A program made the position numbers and the translations under genes. From Verrucomicrobiota bacterium (GTDB taxonomy: Bacteria; Verrucomicrobiota; Verrucomicrobiia; Limisphaerales; JAHDYP01), in the NCBI GenBank assembly GCA_023383055.1, contig JAHDYP010000058.1, positions 1 to 33,489 on the forward strand: a stretch of DNA of 33,489 nucleotides. The letters run 5' to 3'. Shown here piece by piece: positions 26,966 through 33,489 of this stretch (position 1 is its first letter; each line of letters starts with the position of its first letter). The notes beneath the pieces were generated by a model. It was given only the letters and a program-made list of their open reading frames with translations. It searched no databases and was not told the origin of the DNA.

Positions 26966-29200
26966 TCACGGTCCCGAAGCGACCCTCGGCGGAGCGGGCA
27001 GGGCGGCGGCGGCGCGGCCCTCGTGAAAATCGTCGGCGCGGAGGTAGCGGGGCGCGACGATGAAACGGCCGGTCGCATCGAGGAAGCCGTAGAGGCCGTT
27101 GAGTTTCACCCGGGCGCGGCCGTCGGCGAACGGATGCGCTTCCTCGAGCCAGAGCGGTTCGACGGCCCAGGTACCGTCGGTCCGGATGTAACCGGTCCGA
27201 CCGGCTTCGTCTCGTACCGCGGCGCAACCTTCGTGGAATGGACCAGCCACGGCGAATCGCGGTTCGACGACGACCTGGCCGGCCGTGTCGATGTAGCCCC
27301 ACCGGCCGTCGACGCTGACCGGCGCGCGGCCTTCGCGGAACACGCCCATCGTCTGGAATTGCGCGCCGGGGATGATCAGCCGGTTGGTCGCGTCCACGTA
27401 ACCGCGCACCGCGGCGTCGTGCCGCGGGATCAGCAGGTCGTCGAACACCATCTGGCGGCGGCGGCGAAACTGCTCCAGCGACGGCACCCCAAACAGCGCT
27501 TGCGACCACTCGAGAATGAACGGTTTTTCGACGCCGACCTTGCCGGCGCGGTCAATGATGGCCGGCAGCACGTAGCGTTCGGGGCTGACGGTCTCGACGT
27601 AGGCCAGGCCGTTGCCGAATGAACCGGCCTCCTTGAAACGAGGTGAAATGACGACCGTGCCGTTGGTGTCGATGTAGGCCCAGTCGTTGGCGCCGAGGTC
27701 TCGCGAGATTTTCACGGCGGCCAGCCCCTCGCGGAACGGCGTGGCGTTGGCGTAGTCAAAACCGGTCCGCATCCGGCCGGTGCGATCCATGTAACCGTAG
27801 CGGGAGCGGCCCTGTTCCGGTTTGGCGACCAGCGCCAAACCGTCCGTGAACGGCAGCGCCTGGGATATCTCGTCGGGCAGGCTGAGCACCAACTGCCCGG
27901 CCGCGTCCACGTAGCCGCGCGTGCGCTGGCGGTTCTGGAACGGGCTTTCCACAAACGCCAGGCCCTCCGAGAACGGTTGCGCGGTGAGCCAAGCGTGCGC
28001 CAGCACCGTCCGCCCCGCCGGGTCAAGGTAACCGAATCGCACGTTGACGTTGTGTCGGGCGGACGCGTCGTGGTCGCCCGGGTAACTGGGCTCGAGCTCG
28101 ATTAGCGGCCGTCCGTTCCGGTCGATCACGTAAGATTTCTGCCCGCCGACCATGGACACCACCGCGTGGCCTTCCCGAAACGCGCTGACCCGATCGAACC
28201 GGCCCGGCAAAAACTCGCCCTGGGTGTCGATGATCCGGTTGTCGGTCGCGTCGGTGGTGAACCCGCGCGCCGGCACGCGCACGGTGGTCCGTTCCTCGGC
28301 GAACGGTTCGGTGCCGGCCATCGTGGTCTTGATGATCTCTCGACCCTCGCGGTTGATGAACCCGTGGAACTGCCCGCGCCGGACCACGCGCGCCAGTCCA
28401 TCGGCAAACGGCGCGGCCTGGTCGAACGTCGGCGGAATCGCCATCCGGCCTTCGCGGTCGATGTAGCCCCACAACGCGCCCTTGCGCACCGGCGCCAACC
28501 CGTCGGCAAACGATCCGGCATCGTCGTACTCGAGCGCGATGACCGGCTTGCCGGCGCGATCGATGAAACCACAATGCCGGCCATCGCACACCATCGCCAG
28601 CCCGTCGCGAAAGTCCCCCGTCCGTAAATAGCCGGGCTTGACCACCACCTTGCCGGACTCGTCAATAAACCCGGCAAACCCCGCGACCACGACCCGCGCC
28701 CGGCCGTCAGCAAACGAAAACGCCATGTCATACTGCGGCGGCACAACTTCCCGCCCTTGCCGGTCAATGAATCCCCACCCGCCACCGATGCGCACCGGCG
28801 CGAGGTTGCCGGCAAACGCCAGCGCCGCGTCGAACCGCGGCTCGATGACCGTGCGTCCTTGCCGGTCGATGTAGCCGTAGCTCCTCCATGCCGCGCGCTG
28901 GACCGGGGCCAGTCCGCCGTTGAACTGGCCCGCCGCGAAAAACTCCGGCGCGATGGCAATGCGGCCCTCGAGGTCCATGTAGCCCCGGCGCATCCCCTGC
29001 CGTTCCGAGATGACGCAGAGTCCTTCGGAATAGAGGCTCTCCATTTGATACCCCGGCAACCGCACCTTGGCCGGCGGAATAATGTAATCCCGCCAGCACC
29101 CCACCGTCAGGAGACAGGCCAGCAGCAATCCCAGCACGATGGCCCGACGTAGCAGGTGGTTCCGCCCGGCGGAAATAGCGGTCGGCATGGCTCGAAGCAT
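26966..29200 (-). CDS. WG-repeat lipoprotein
   Basis: This 744-residue predicted lipoprotein (signal segment about 17-35, lipobox LTVGC with C35) is built almost entirely of WG (KWG) repeats. About fifteen units of the form 'GYIDxxGxxVIxPxFDxAxxFxxGLAxVxxxxxW' are visible, for example YGYIDRQGR, WGFIDRQGR, CGFIDRAGK, WGYIDREGR, FGYLDPAGR, YGYMDRTGR and YGFLDATGR. The array should form an extended beta structure exposed at the cell surface or in the periplasm; WG-repeat proteins are generally thought to act as binding scaffolds. It begins 4 nt after the ATP-grasp gene and so is probably the last gene of that operon. ATG at 29188 is an alternative start. Confidence 0.88.
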   Translation of the reverse strand: MLRAMPTAISAGRNHLLRRAIVLGLLLACLLTVGCWRDYIIPPAKVRLPGYQMESLYSEGLCVISERQGMRRGYMDLEGRIAIAPEFFAAGQFNGGLAPVQRAAWRSYGYIDRQGRTVIEPRFDAALAFAGNLAPVRIGGGWGFIDRQGREVVPPQYDMAFSFADGRARVVVAGFAGFIDESGKVVVKPGYLRTGDFRDGLAMVCDGRHCGFIDRAGKPVIALEYDDAGSFADGLAPVRKGALWGYIDREGRMAIPPTFDQAAPFADGLARVVRRGQFHGFINREGREIIKTTMAGTEPFAEERTTVRVPARGFTTDATDNRIIDTQGEFLPGRFDRVSAFREGHAVVSMVGGQKSYVIDRNGRPLIELEPSYPGDHDASARHNVNVRFGYLDPAGRTVLAHAWLTAQPFSEGLAFVESPFQNRQRTRGYVDAAGQLVLSLPDEISQALPFTDGLALVAKPEQGRSRYGYMDRTGRMRTGFDYANATPFREGLAAVKISRDLGANDWAYIDTNGTVVISPRFKEAGSFGNGLAYVETVSPERYVLPAIIDRAGKVGVEKPFILEWSQALFGVPSLEQFRRRRQMVFDDLLIPRHDAAVRGYVDATNRLIIPGAQFQTMGVFREGRAPVSVDGRWGYIDTAGQVVVEPRFAVAGPFHEGCAAVRDEAGRTGYIRTDGTWAVEPLWLEEAHPFADGRARVKLNGLYGFLDATGRFIVAPRYLRADDFHEGRAAAALPAPPRVASGP

Positions 29201-29204
29201 AGGA

Positions 29205-30416
29205 CTACTGCTTGGCGGCGATCAAGGCCCGCTGGAGTTTCGCTCCAAGGTCGATCAAATCGGCCTTGGAGCCACCGACGATCATTCCCGTCACCAGGCT
29301 GCGCCCCGCGGATGCCGGCGTCGCCTCGCTGAGCCGGGTGGGGACAAACCGGCCGCTCCGGGCAAACGGCAGGAGGCGCTCCAAAGCTGGCGCCAATTCC
29401 CCCTGGCACAGGCTGCTCCAGGACTCGGTGATCCGGCCCTCGATCCGGTCAACCGCCGCGTCATGCAGCAACACCTGGGGTGTGCTCGCGGCAATCCGAA
29501 AATTCAGATCGAACACGAACGCCCGCCCCCCAAGGGTCAGACCCACATCGAACCCGGCGATGCCGCGATAGCCCAACTGACGCGCGCGGCTGGCAATGGT
29601 GGTGGCAATCCCCACCACTTCCGCTGGCGGACAGTCCTCAGGATCGATGCGGCTGCCCGTTTGCTGCCCTGGCGCGCCAAACAACTGGACCGCGGCTCCC
29701 AAATACCGAACCCCGGCTTCGCCAATCGCCAGGCTCAAACACCAGCACGAACCCATGTCCAGAGCCGCCTCGACGCGCACGCCCGACAGTGTGGCCTGAC
29801 GCGCCGACAACCATGCGCCAGCCTGCGCGCGGCTGTCCGCGTCAGGACAAAACCGCACATCTTTGCCGGCACCACACGCGCCGCTGTGACAAGCCTTCAC
29901 GAAAACCGGTTCACCGGGCCTGAACTCGGGCAGAGCCGCCAACTCATTCGGAGCCAGCAGCCGGTTGGGCGGAAGATATTGATCGGCAACGAGTTCGCCC
30001 AGGTTCGCTTTGTCATTGAGCCAGTTGTAAAGGGGAACCGGAACCAGCAATCCCTCCGGCGCCTCCAACTCGGGCGGCGGCGGATAGACGTAAACCAATC
30101 GTTCCCCGCGCCGGAGATGGTCCCGGGCCCGGACAATCGCATCGGTCTCAGTCTGATACAGGGTGAGCTGACGAGCCGGCGGCAATCCCGACTCGCGGAA
30201 GAAATCCAGAATCATCGGCGTGGCCACGCTCTGGTGACAGATCAACGGCATGTCGCCCATGAGCCCGAGGGTCAACCCCGTCAGGGCATCGAGGCGGAAC
30301 TCCTCGTGCAGCACCCAGCAGACACGCTCGAGGGTGCTGCGCGGCGCAAACACCGTCCGGGACGGGTAAAGTTCGGAAAAGCAAGCCGCCGGGACGATCG
30401 GTGCCGCAGCGCTCAT
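29205..30416 (-). CDS. ATP-grasp-like protein (second of a tandem pair)
   Basis: This 403-residue cytoplasmic protein has features of an ATP-grasp ligase: a phosphate-binding lysine and glycine-rich loop (VFVKACHSGACGAGKDV, about 171-187), a strand with E217 (VRVEAALDMGSCWCL), and a C-terminal metal-binding segment AGFDVGLTLGGRAFVFDLNFRI with D303 and N305. ATP-grasp enzymes join a carboxylate to an amine or thiol through an acyl-phosphate. The N-terminal part (MGDMPLICHQSVATPMILDFF, then VYVYPPP) is the likely pre-ATP-grasp domain. Its start overlaps the stop of the other ATP-grasp gene by 4 nt and the WG lipoprotein follows 4 nt later. The substrate is unknown; no short precursor peptide gene was found next to it. 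Confidence 0.7.
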   Translation of the reverse strand: MSAAAPIVPAACFSELYPSRTVFAPRSTLERVCWVLHEEFRLDALTGLTLGLMGDMPLICHQSVATPMILDFFRESGLPPARQLTLYQTETDAIVRARDHLRRGERLVYVYPPPPELEAPEGLLVPVPLYNWLNDKANLGELVADQYLPPNRLLAPNELAALPEFRPGEPVFVKACHSGACGAGKDVRFCPDADSRAQAGAWLSARQATLSGVRVEAALDMGSCWCLSLAIGEAGVRYLGAAVQLFGAPGQQTGSRIDPEDCPPAEVVGIATTIASRARQLGYRGIAGFDVGLTLGGRAFVFDLNFRIAASTPQVLLHDAAVDRIEGRITESWSSLCQGELAPALERLLPFARSGRFVPTRLSEATPASAGRSLVTGMIVGGSKADLIDLGAKLQRALIAAKQ

Positions 30417-31252
30417 CGATTTCCCTCCAGGTACGCGCTCAATCCCGCGGCGAGCCGGATGAGGTTCGGACTGGGCGTGGGACGCTGCGAGACCATGGGC
30501 GTCTTGTTGGCATCCAGCAGGATGGCCTCGCCATCCACCATCACATAGTCGATCTTGCCGAAGTCCATGCCGACGCGGCGACGGAACGCCCTCAGGGAAT
30601 CCGGCACCGAATCGAGATACTCATACCGCGTGATGCTTCTGACCTTCACCACCCGCTCCCGGCTGAACAATCGCGCCCCATATTCCTGGTCGCCGAAAAA
30701 CAACCAGACCCGAAGCGCATACTCCTCGCCCTCCCGCTCCGGTAGAAACCGCTCGACGACCAGATCCTCCCGGCGCCATACCCAGCCAGGCACCCGCGAC
30801 AGGTTGTCCAAAACCGGATAACCGACCCGAGGCAACTCGCGAACCAGCCGCCACCACCTATCTCCACTCCATCGGCGCCGGCAGCGACGCAAACTCCACA
30901 CCGGAAGAGCCCTGCGCTCCGGACCGCCAAAGGCGTTCGCGTCGGTCTTGATGATCACCGGCCCCGCATAATCGGAATCCGGGCCCAGCAGTTGAGTGCT
31001 GATCCGCCGCTTGGAAATGTCCAGCACGAATTCGTTCAGCAGCGGACGTCGATCGGGATTGGCCGGCACGCAGCGGGCGGAGACTCGAGTCCGGTCGATA
31101 TGCACCATGCCCACGTCCGCCTCCAGCCGGGCCGTCGGACCGACTGTGATGCGGTGCCCTTGTTCCCGCCAAAGCCCGGCCAACTGCCCAATCAGATAGG
31201 CCGGTCGCAGCTCTTCGTCCGGCAACGTCGCGATGTGGACGTGAGCGCTCAT
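30413..31252 (-). CDS. ATP-grasp-like (RimK-like) protein, first of a tandem pair
   Basis: This 279-residue protein has the segments of an ATP-grasp fold: VIIKTDANAFGG with K102, LVVERFLPEREGEEYALRVWLFFG (E168) and a terminal metal-binding stretch FGKIDYVMVDGEAILLDANKTP with D247 and N249. It lacks an extended pre-ATP-grasp region compared with its partner. The architecture resembles RimK-type and other small ligases, some of which add amino acids to peptides or act on peptidyl substrates. It is the first gene of the three-gene minus-strand operon and overlaps the next gene by ATGA, so equimolar synthesis of the two proteins is expected. A perfect inverted repeat lies just upstream of its start. 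The specific reaction is not recognisable. Confidence 0.65.
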   Translation of the reverse strand: MSAHVHIATLPDEELRPAYLIGQLAGLWREQGHRITVGPTARLEADVGMVHIDRTRVSARCVPANPDRRPLLNEFVLDISKRRISTQLLGPDSDYAGPVIIKTDANAFGGPERRALPVWSLRRCRRRWSGDRWWRLVRELPRVGYPVLDNLSRVPGWVWRREDLVVERFLPEREGEEYALRVWLFFGDQEYGARLFSRERVVKVRSITRYEYLDSVPDSLRAFRRRVGMDFGKIDYVMVDGEAILLDANKTPMVSQRPTPSPNLIRLAAGLSAYLEGNR

Positions 31253-31255
31253 CTG

Positions 31256-31286
31256 CCGCGGTGGACTCTTGTCGTCTGCACCGCGG
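31256..31286. promoter_or_regulatory. Perfect 8-bp inverted repeat upstream of the ATP-grasp operon
   Basis: CCGCGGTG (31256-31263) and CACCGCGG (31279-31286) are exact reverse complements 15 nt apart. They end 3 nt before the start codon of the first ATP-grasp gene, over the expected ribosome-binding region. Either an operator or an mRNA hairpin that limits translation would fit. The sequence does not tell which. Confidence 0.4.
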
Positions 31287-31489
31287 AAGATTAGTTGGGC
31301 GTGAGGCCGGGATTCAAGTTACATCCCGAATCGGACTCGAATGCGCCACATCCGACCCTGGTCCACCCAGCCCACGACCGCGCCGCCGCGCGCGCCGGAC
31401 CAGACCAAGACCCACCCGACTCCGCGGTTCCCGGGCCCGCGTTTTCTGCTTGCAGGGGATCGGGTCTGATCCGATATGTTCGCGGCCTT

Positions 31490-32512
31490 ATGAGTATCCA
31501 TTCCTTGCTCCTCCGTTCTTTGGTTCTGGTTGGATTGCTGGCCGGTTCGAGCGCGCCCATCCTTGGCGCCGAGTCTGACGCTTTTCTTGGGCGCTGGGCC
31601 TTGACCCTGCCGGGCGGCGGGGCCGGCTGGCTCGGGGTGACTCGCGAACAAGGCTACTACGATGCCAGCATCCTCTGGGGCGGCGGCAGCGTGGTGCCGG
31701 TATCGAGCGTGGTGTTCGTCGACGACGAAATGTACGTGACGCGGGTGCGGGAAGTGAAACGGCGCGACGCCGCCGCCAAGGTGGTTCGCGTCCAGCAGTT
31801 CACCGAGGCGCTCATCGCCCGCGTCGACGGCGATACCTTGACCGCCGTTCGCTACAACCCCCGCGAGAACGGCCAGGGCATGATCCGGGAGGAGATCACC
31901 GGCAAACGCATCCCGGCGCTGCCCCCCGCGCCCGATCTGACCAAGGCCAAGTACGGACCGGCCATCACGTTGTTCAATGGGCGGAATCTCGAGGGCTGGC
32001 GCCTGACCAGCCCCGGCCAGAAAAACGGCTGGAGCGTCGAGGACGGACTGTTGATCAACAACCCGGTCCAGGAAGAGGGCAAGCCCCACATCTCCTACGG
32101 CAACCTCAGGACGGAAGGTGAGTTCGAGGATTTCAACCTCAAGCTCGAAGTCAACGTTCCCGAGAAAGGCAACAGCGGCATCTACCTTCGCGGCATCTAC
32201 GAAGTCCAGGTGATGGACAGCCACGGCCGTGGCCTCGATCCCCATCACATGGGCGGCGTCTACAGCCGGATCACCCCGTCGCAATCCGCCGAGAAACCCG
32301 CCGGCGAATGGCAAACCATGGACATCACGCTCCTGGACCGACACGTCACCGTGATCCTGAACGGGAAGAAGATCATCGACAACCAGCCTCTGCTCGGTTG
32401 CACCGGCGGCGCTCTCTGGTCCGATGAGTTCCGCCCCGGCCCAGTCTACCTCCAAGGTGATCACACCGGCGTCAAGTACCGGAATCTCACCCTCCGACCC
32501 GTGCTCAAGTAA
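31490..32512 (+). CDS. Secreted DUF1080 (3-keto-disaccharide hydrolase-type) protein
   Basis: This predicted exported protein of 340 residues has an N-terminal signal peptide (hydrophobic SLVLVGLLAGSSAPILGA). After an N-terminal beta-rich part (about 30-150) comes a DUF1080 domain: LFNGRNLEGWRL, GWSVEDGLLINN, DFNLKLEVNVPEKGNSGIYLRG, YEVQVMDSHG, PAGEWQTMDITLLD and IYLQGDHTGVKYRNLTLRP-type endings. DUF1080 proteins have a concanavalin-like fold, and family members act as hydrolases of 3-ketosugar glycosides in other bacteria; some may only bind glycans. The ATG at 31490 gives the signal peptide, whereas the upstream reading frame has none. It is divergent from the ATP-grasp operon, with 237 nt between them. 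Confidence 0.85.
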   Translation: MSIHSLLLRSLVLVGLLAGSSAPILGAESDAFLGRWALTLPGGGAGWLGVTREQGYYDASILWGGGSVVPVSSVVFVDDEMYVTRVREVKRRDAAAKVVRVQQFTEALIARVDGDTLTAVRYNPRENGQGMIREEITGKRIPALPPAPDLTKAKYGPAITLFNGRNLEGWRLTSPGQKNGWSVEDGLLINNPVQEEGKPHISYGNLRTEGEFEDFNLKLEVNVPEKGNSGIYLRGIYEVQVMDSHGRGLDPHHMGGVYSRITPSQSAEKPAGEWQTMDITLLDRHVTVILNGKKIIDNQPLLGCTGGALWSDEFRPGPVYLQGDHTGVKYRNLTLRPVLK

Positions 32513-32538
32513 GGGGGTCGGCCATGTCCGACACGCCG

Positions 32539-33003
32539 CTAGATGGTGGCTCCTGACGCGTTCTTTTCGGCCACGACTTTCAAGGCCTGAAGCAGTTCGT
32601 GGAGCTGGAAGGGTTTCCAGATCATCAACCCACGAACGCTGCGGATGAAGGCGTCAATCTGCGCGTCGCCGTTGTGACCGGTCATGAACAGAAACCGTCT
32701 GCAAAGATGCGGTCGGACACGCTCGACAGCGCGATAAAACATGTCCCCGGGAAATCCAGGCATGATCATGTCGCACAACAGGAAATCGTAGTCCTGCTTT
32801 AAAATGCATTGCACCCCTTCCGCGCCGCTGCGGACCCGGGTGACGATGTAGTTGTTGTGCTCCAGACCTTTGCGCAGCACATCGGCCAGCGAGGCGTCGT
32901 CTTCCAGCATGAGGATCGACTTCGGATCGGGTCGAATCAGGTCGTCCGGAATCTCGTAAGTCCGTTCGACGATGGACATGTTGCTGTAACGTCGGCGCAT
33001 CAT
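32539..33003 (-). CDS. Stand-alone response regulator receiver protein
   Basis: This 154-residue protein is a single receiver domain after an N-terminal extension of about 28 residues. It has the acidic pair D35/D36 (LMLEDDASLADVL), phospho-acceptor D78 (FLLCDMIMPG), T108 (FMTGH) and K130 (IWKPFQ), so the phosphotransfer set is complete. There is no output domain, as in CheY-like proteins or phosphorelay intermediates. The cognate kinase is not nearby on the same strand; the large hybrid kinase about 8 kb away is the only kinase in the window and a link is unproven. ATG codons at 33003 and 33000 are alternatives, and a third at 32979 would shorten the N-terminus. The gene converges with the DUF1080 gene. 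Confidence 0.85.
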   Translation of the reverse strand: MMRRRYSNMSIVERTYEIPDDLIRPDPKSILMLEDDASLADVLRKGLEHNNYIVTRVRSGAEGVQCILKQDYDFLLCDMIMPGFPGDMFYRAVERVRPHLCRRFLFMTGHNGDAQIDAFIRSVRGLMIWKPFQLHELLQALKVVAEKNASGATI

Positions 33004-33153
33004 AGGTGCGAGTCAGGTACGTCTTGAAACAGGCTGGCGCACTTCGCCGGAATCGGACCGGCCTTCCACTAAACACTTGTTGGAGAGCTGCTTGTATTTG
33101 GCAACTGCCTGTATGCGCCACTGAACAGCAACATGCATTCCAATCGAAATCCT

Positions 33154-33489
33154 TCAGGCGTAACAACGCAGTTCGTATACCCGGGCAACCGGCGCGCCGT
33201 TCGTCGAGCGCAGGTAGAGGCGAAGCCCGTGGCTCATGGCGGGCTGAAAATCGTGGCGGCGCAGGCGTTGGTAGTTCCCGGTCACGGCCACCAGTTTTCG
33301 GACGACATCGAACTCAAGGCTGTGGAGTTCGTAATCGCGAACCGTCTCCGGCTGTGGCCCCCGAATCATCCTGCGGGTCACCGAGTCGCTCGCGGAGAGC
33401 GTCAGTTCGCGCTGGAACCCGGTGTCGAAGGTGATCTGAACCCGGCGAATGCGTTTGGGCTCGTCCCACAACAACTGAATCCACACCGG
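33154..33489 (-). CDS. C-terminal end of a protein running off the window, perhaps an FAD-dependent oxidoreductase
   Basis: The visible 111 codons are the C-terminal part of a gene whose start lies beyond the right edge; the reading frame is open to the last base. The segment IRRVQITFDTGFQRELTLSASD, then GPQPETVRDYELHSL, is a pattern I associate with the discoidin-like C-terminus of FAD-dependent oxidoreductases of Verrucomicrobia and Planctomycetes, but this is from memory and not from a diagnostic motif. The gap to the receiver gene (150 nt) shows no other gene. Confidence 0.4.
   Translation of the reverse strand, partial: PVWIQLLWDEPKRIRRVQITFDTGFQRELTLSASDSVTRRMIRGPQPETVRDYELHSLEFDVVRKLVAVTGNYQRLRRHDFQPAMSHGLRLYLRSTNGAPVARVYELRCYA

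Noticed and set aside
26806..27063. Small plus-strand frame between the SUI1 and WG-repeat genes
   Set aside because: Most of it is antisense to the end of the WG-repeat gene and it overlaps the SUI1 stop; the remaining noncoding part (26810-26965) shows no gene.
29205..31489. Graspetide-type precursor peptide near the ATP-grasp pair
   Set aside because: I looked for a short gene with a core of Thr/Ser and acidic residues on either side of the pair and found none; the downstream gene is a large lipoprotein.
1..33489. CRISPR array, rRNA or insertion sequence
   Set aside because: No regularly spaced direct repeats, no rRNA-like sequence and no transposase or integrase were seen.

Overview
The window reads as a chromosomal segment of a GC-rich member of the Verrucomicrobiota, probably of the Limisphaerales/Pedosphaera type. 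This assignment is inference. It rests on the combination of a GldA/GldF/Gldg/DUF4340 ABC cluster, a DUF1080 (3-keto-disaccharide hydrolase-type) secreted protein, a SUI1-type initiation factor, a two-component propeller hybrid kinase, WG-repeat and Sel1-type lipoproteins, and intergenic REP-like palindromes. No phage, plasmid, CRISPR, rRNA or insertion-sequence genes are visible.

Left part (1-15.1 kb). A 3' fragment of tRNA-Ala(CGC), lacking its 5' half, sits at the left edge on the minus strand. Beside it lies a secreted phospholipase D/cardiolipin synthase-like lipoprotein. A Ski2-like DEAD/DEAH helicase with a C-terminal cysteine cluster runs on the plus strand. Facing it is a tight six-gene minus-strand operon, read from 13.6 kb down to 4.0 kb: HtrA-type serine protease, GldA-like ATPase, GldF-like permease, Gldg-family protein, DUF4340 protein and a very large AsmA-like protein. 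It looks like an envelope-biogenesis or surface-transport module. A DUF2851 gene is divergent from the protease, with a perfect inverted repeat between them.

Middle (15.1-19.9 kb). This is a looser accessory-like stretch. It holds a secreted protein with two similar halves, a REP/BIME-like double palindrome ending just before the start codon of a WD40 lipoprotein whose C-terminus is a Sel1-type tail, a noncoding stretch with a decayed REP copy and a long imperfect inverted repeat, and a DUF4143 AAA ATPase.

Right part (19.9-33.5 kb). A giant hybrid histidine kinase (CBM9-like and propeller sensor, HisKA, HATPase, receiver) overlaps by 4 nt a sigma-54 activator with its own receiver and a winged-helix-like C-terminus in place of the usual Fis helix-turn-helix. 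Next come a SUI1/YciH-like gene and a minus-strand three-gene operon of two ATP-grasp-like enzymes (4-nt overlap) and a WG-repeat lipoprotein (4-nt gap), preceded by a perfect inverted repeat. The window closes with a DUF1080 secreted protein, a stand-alone receiver protein and the C-terminus of a gene running off the right edge, perhaps an FAD-dependent oxidoreductase.

The most interesting leads are the ATP-grasp pair with its lipoprotein, the double-receiver kinase/activator pair with an atypical DNA-binding end, and the REP-flanked chimeric gene. All functional statements come from motif recognition by eye.
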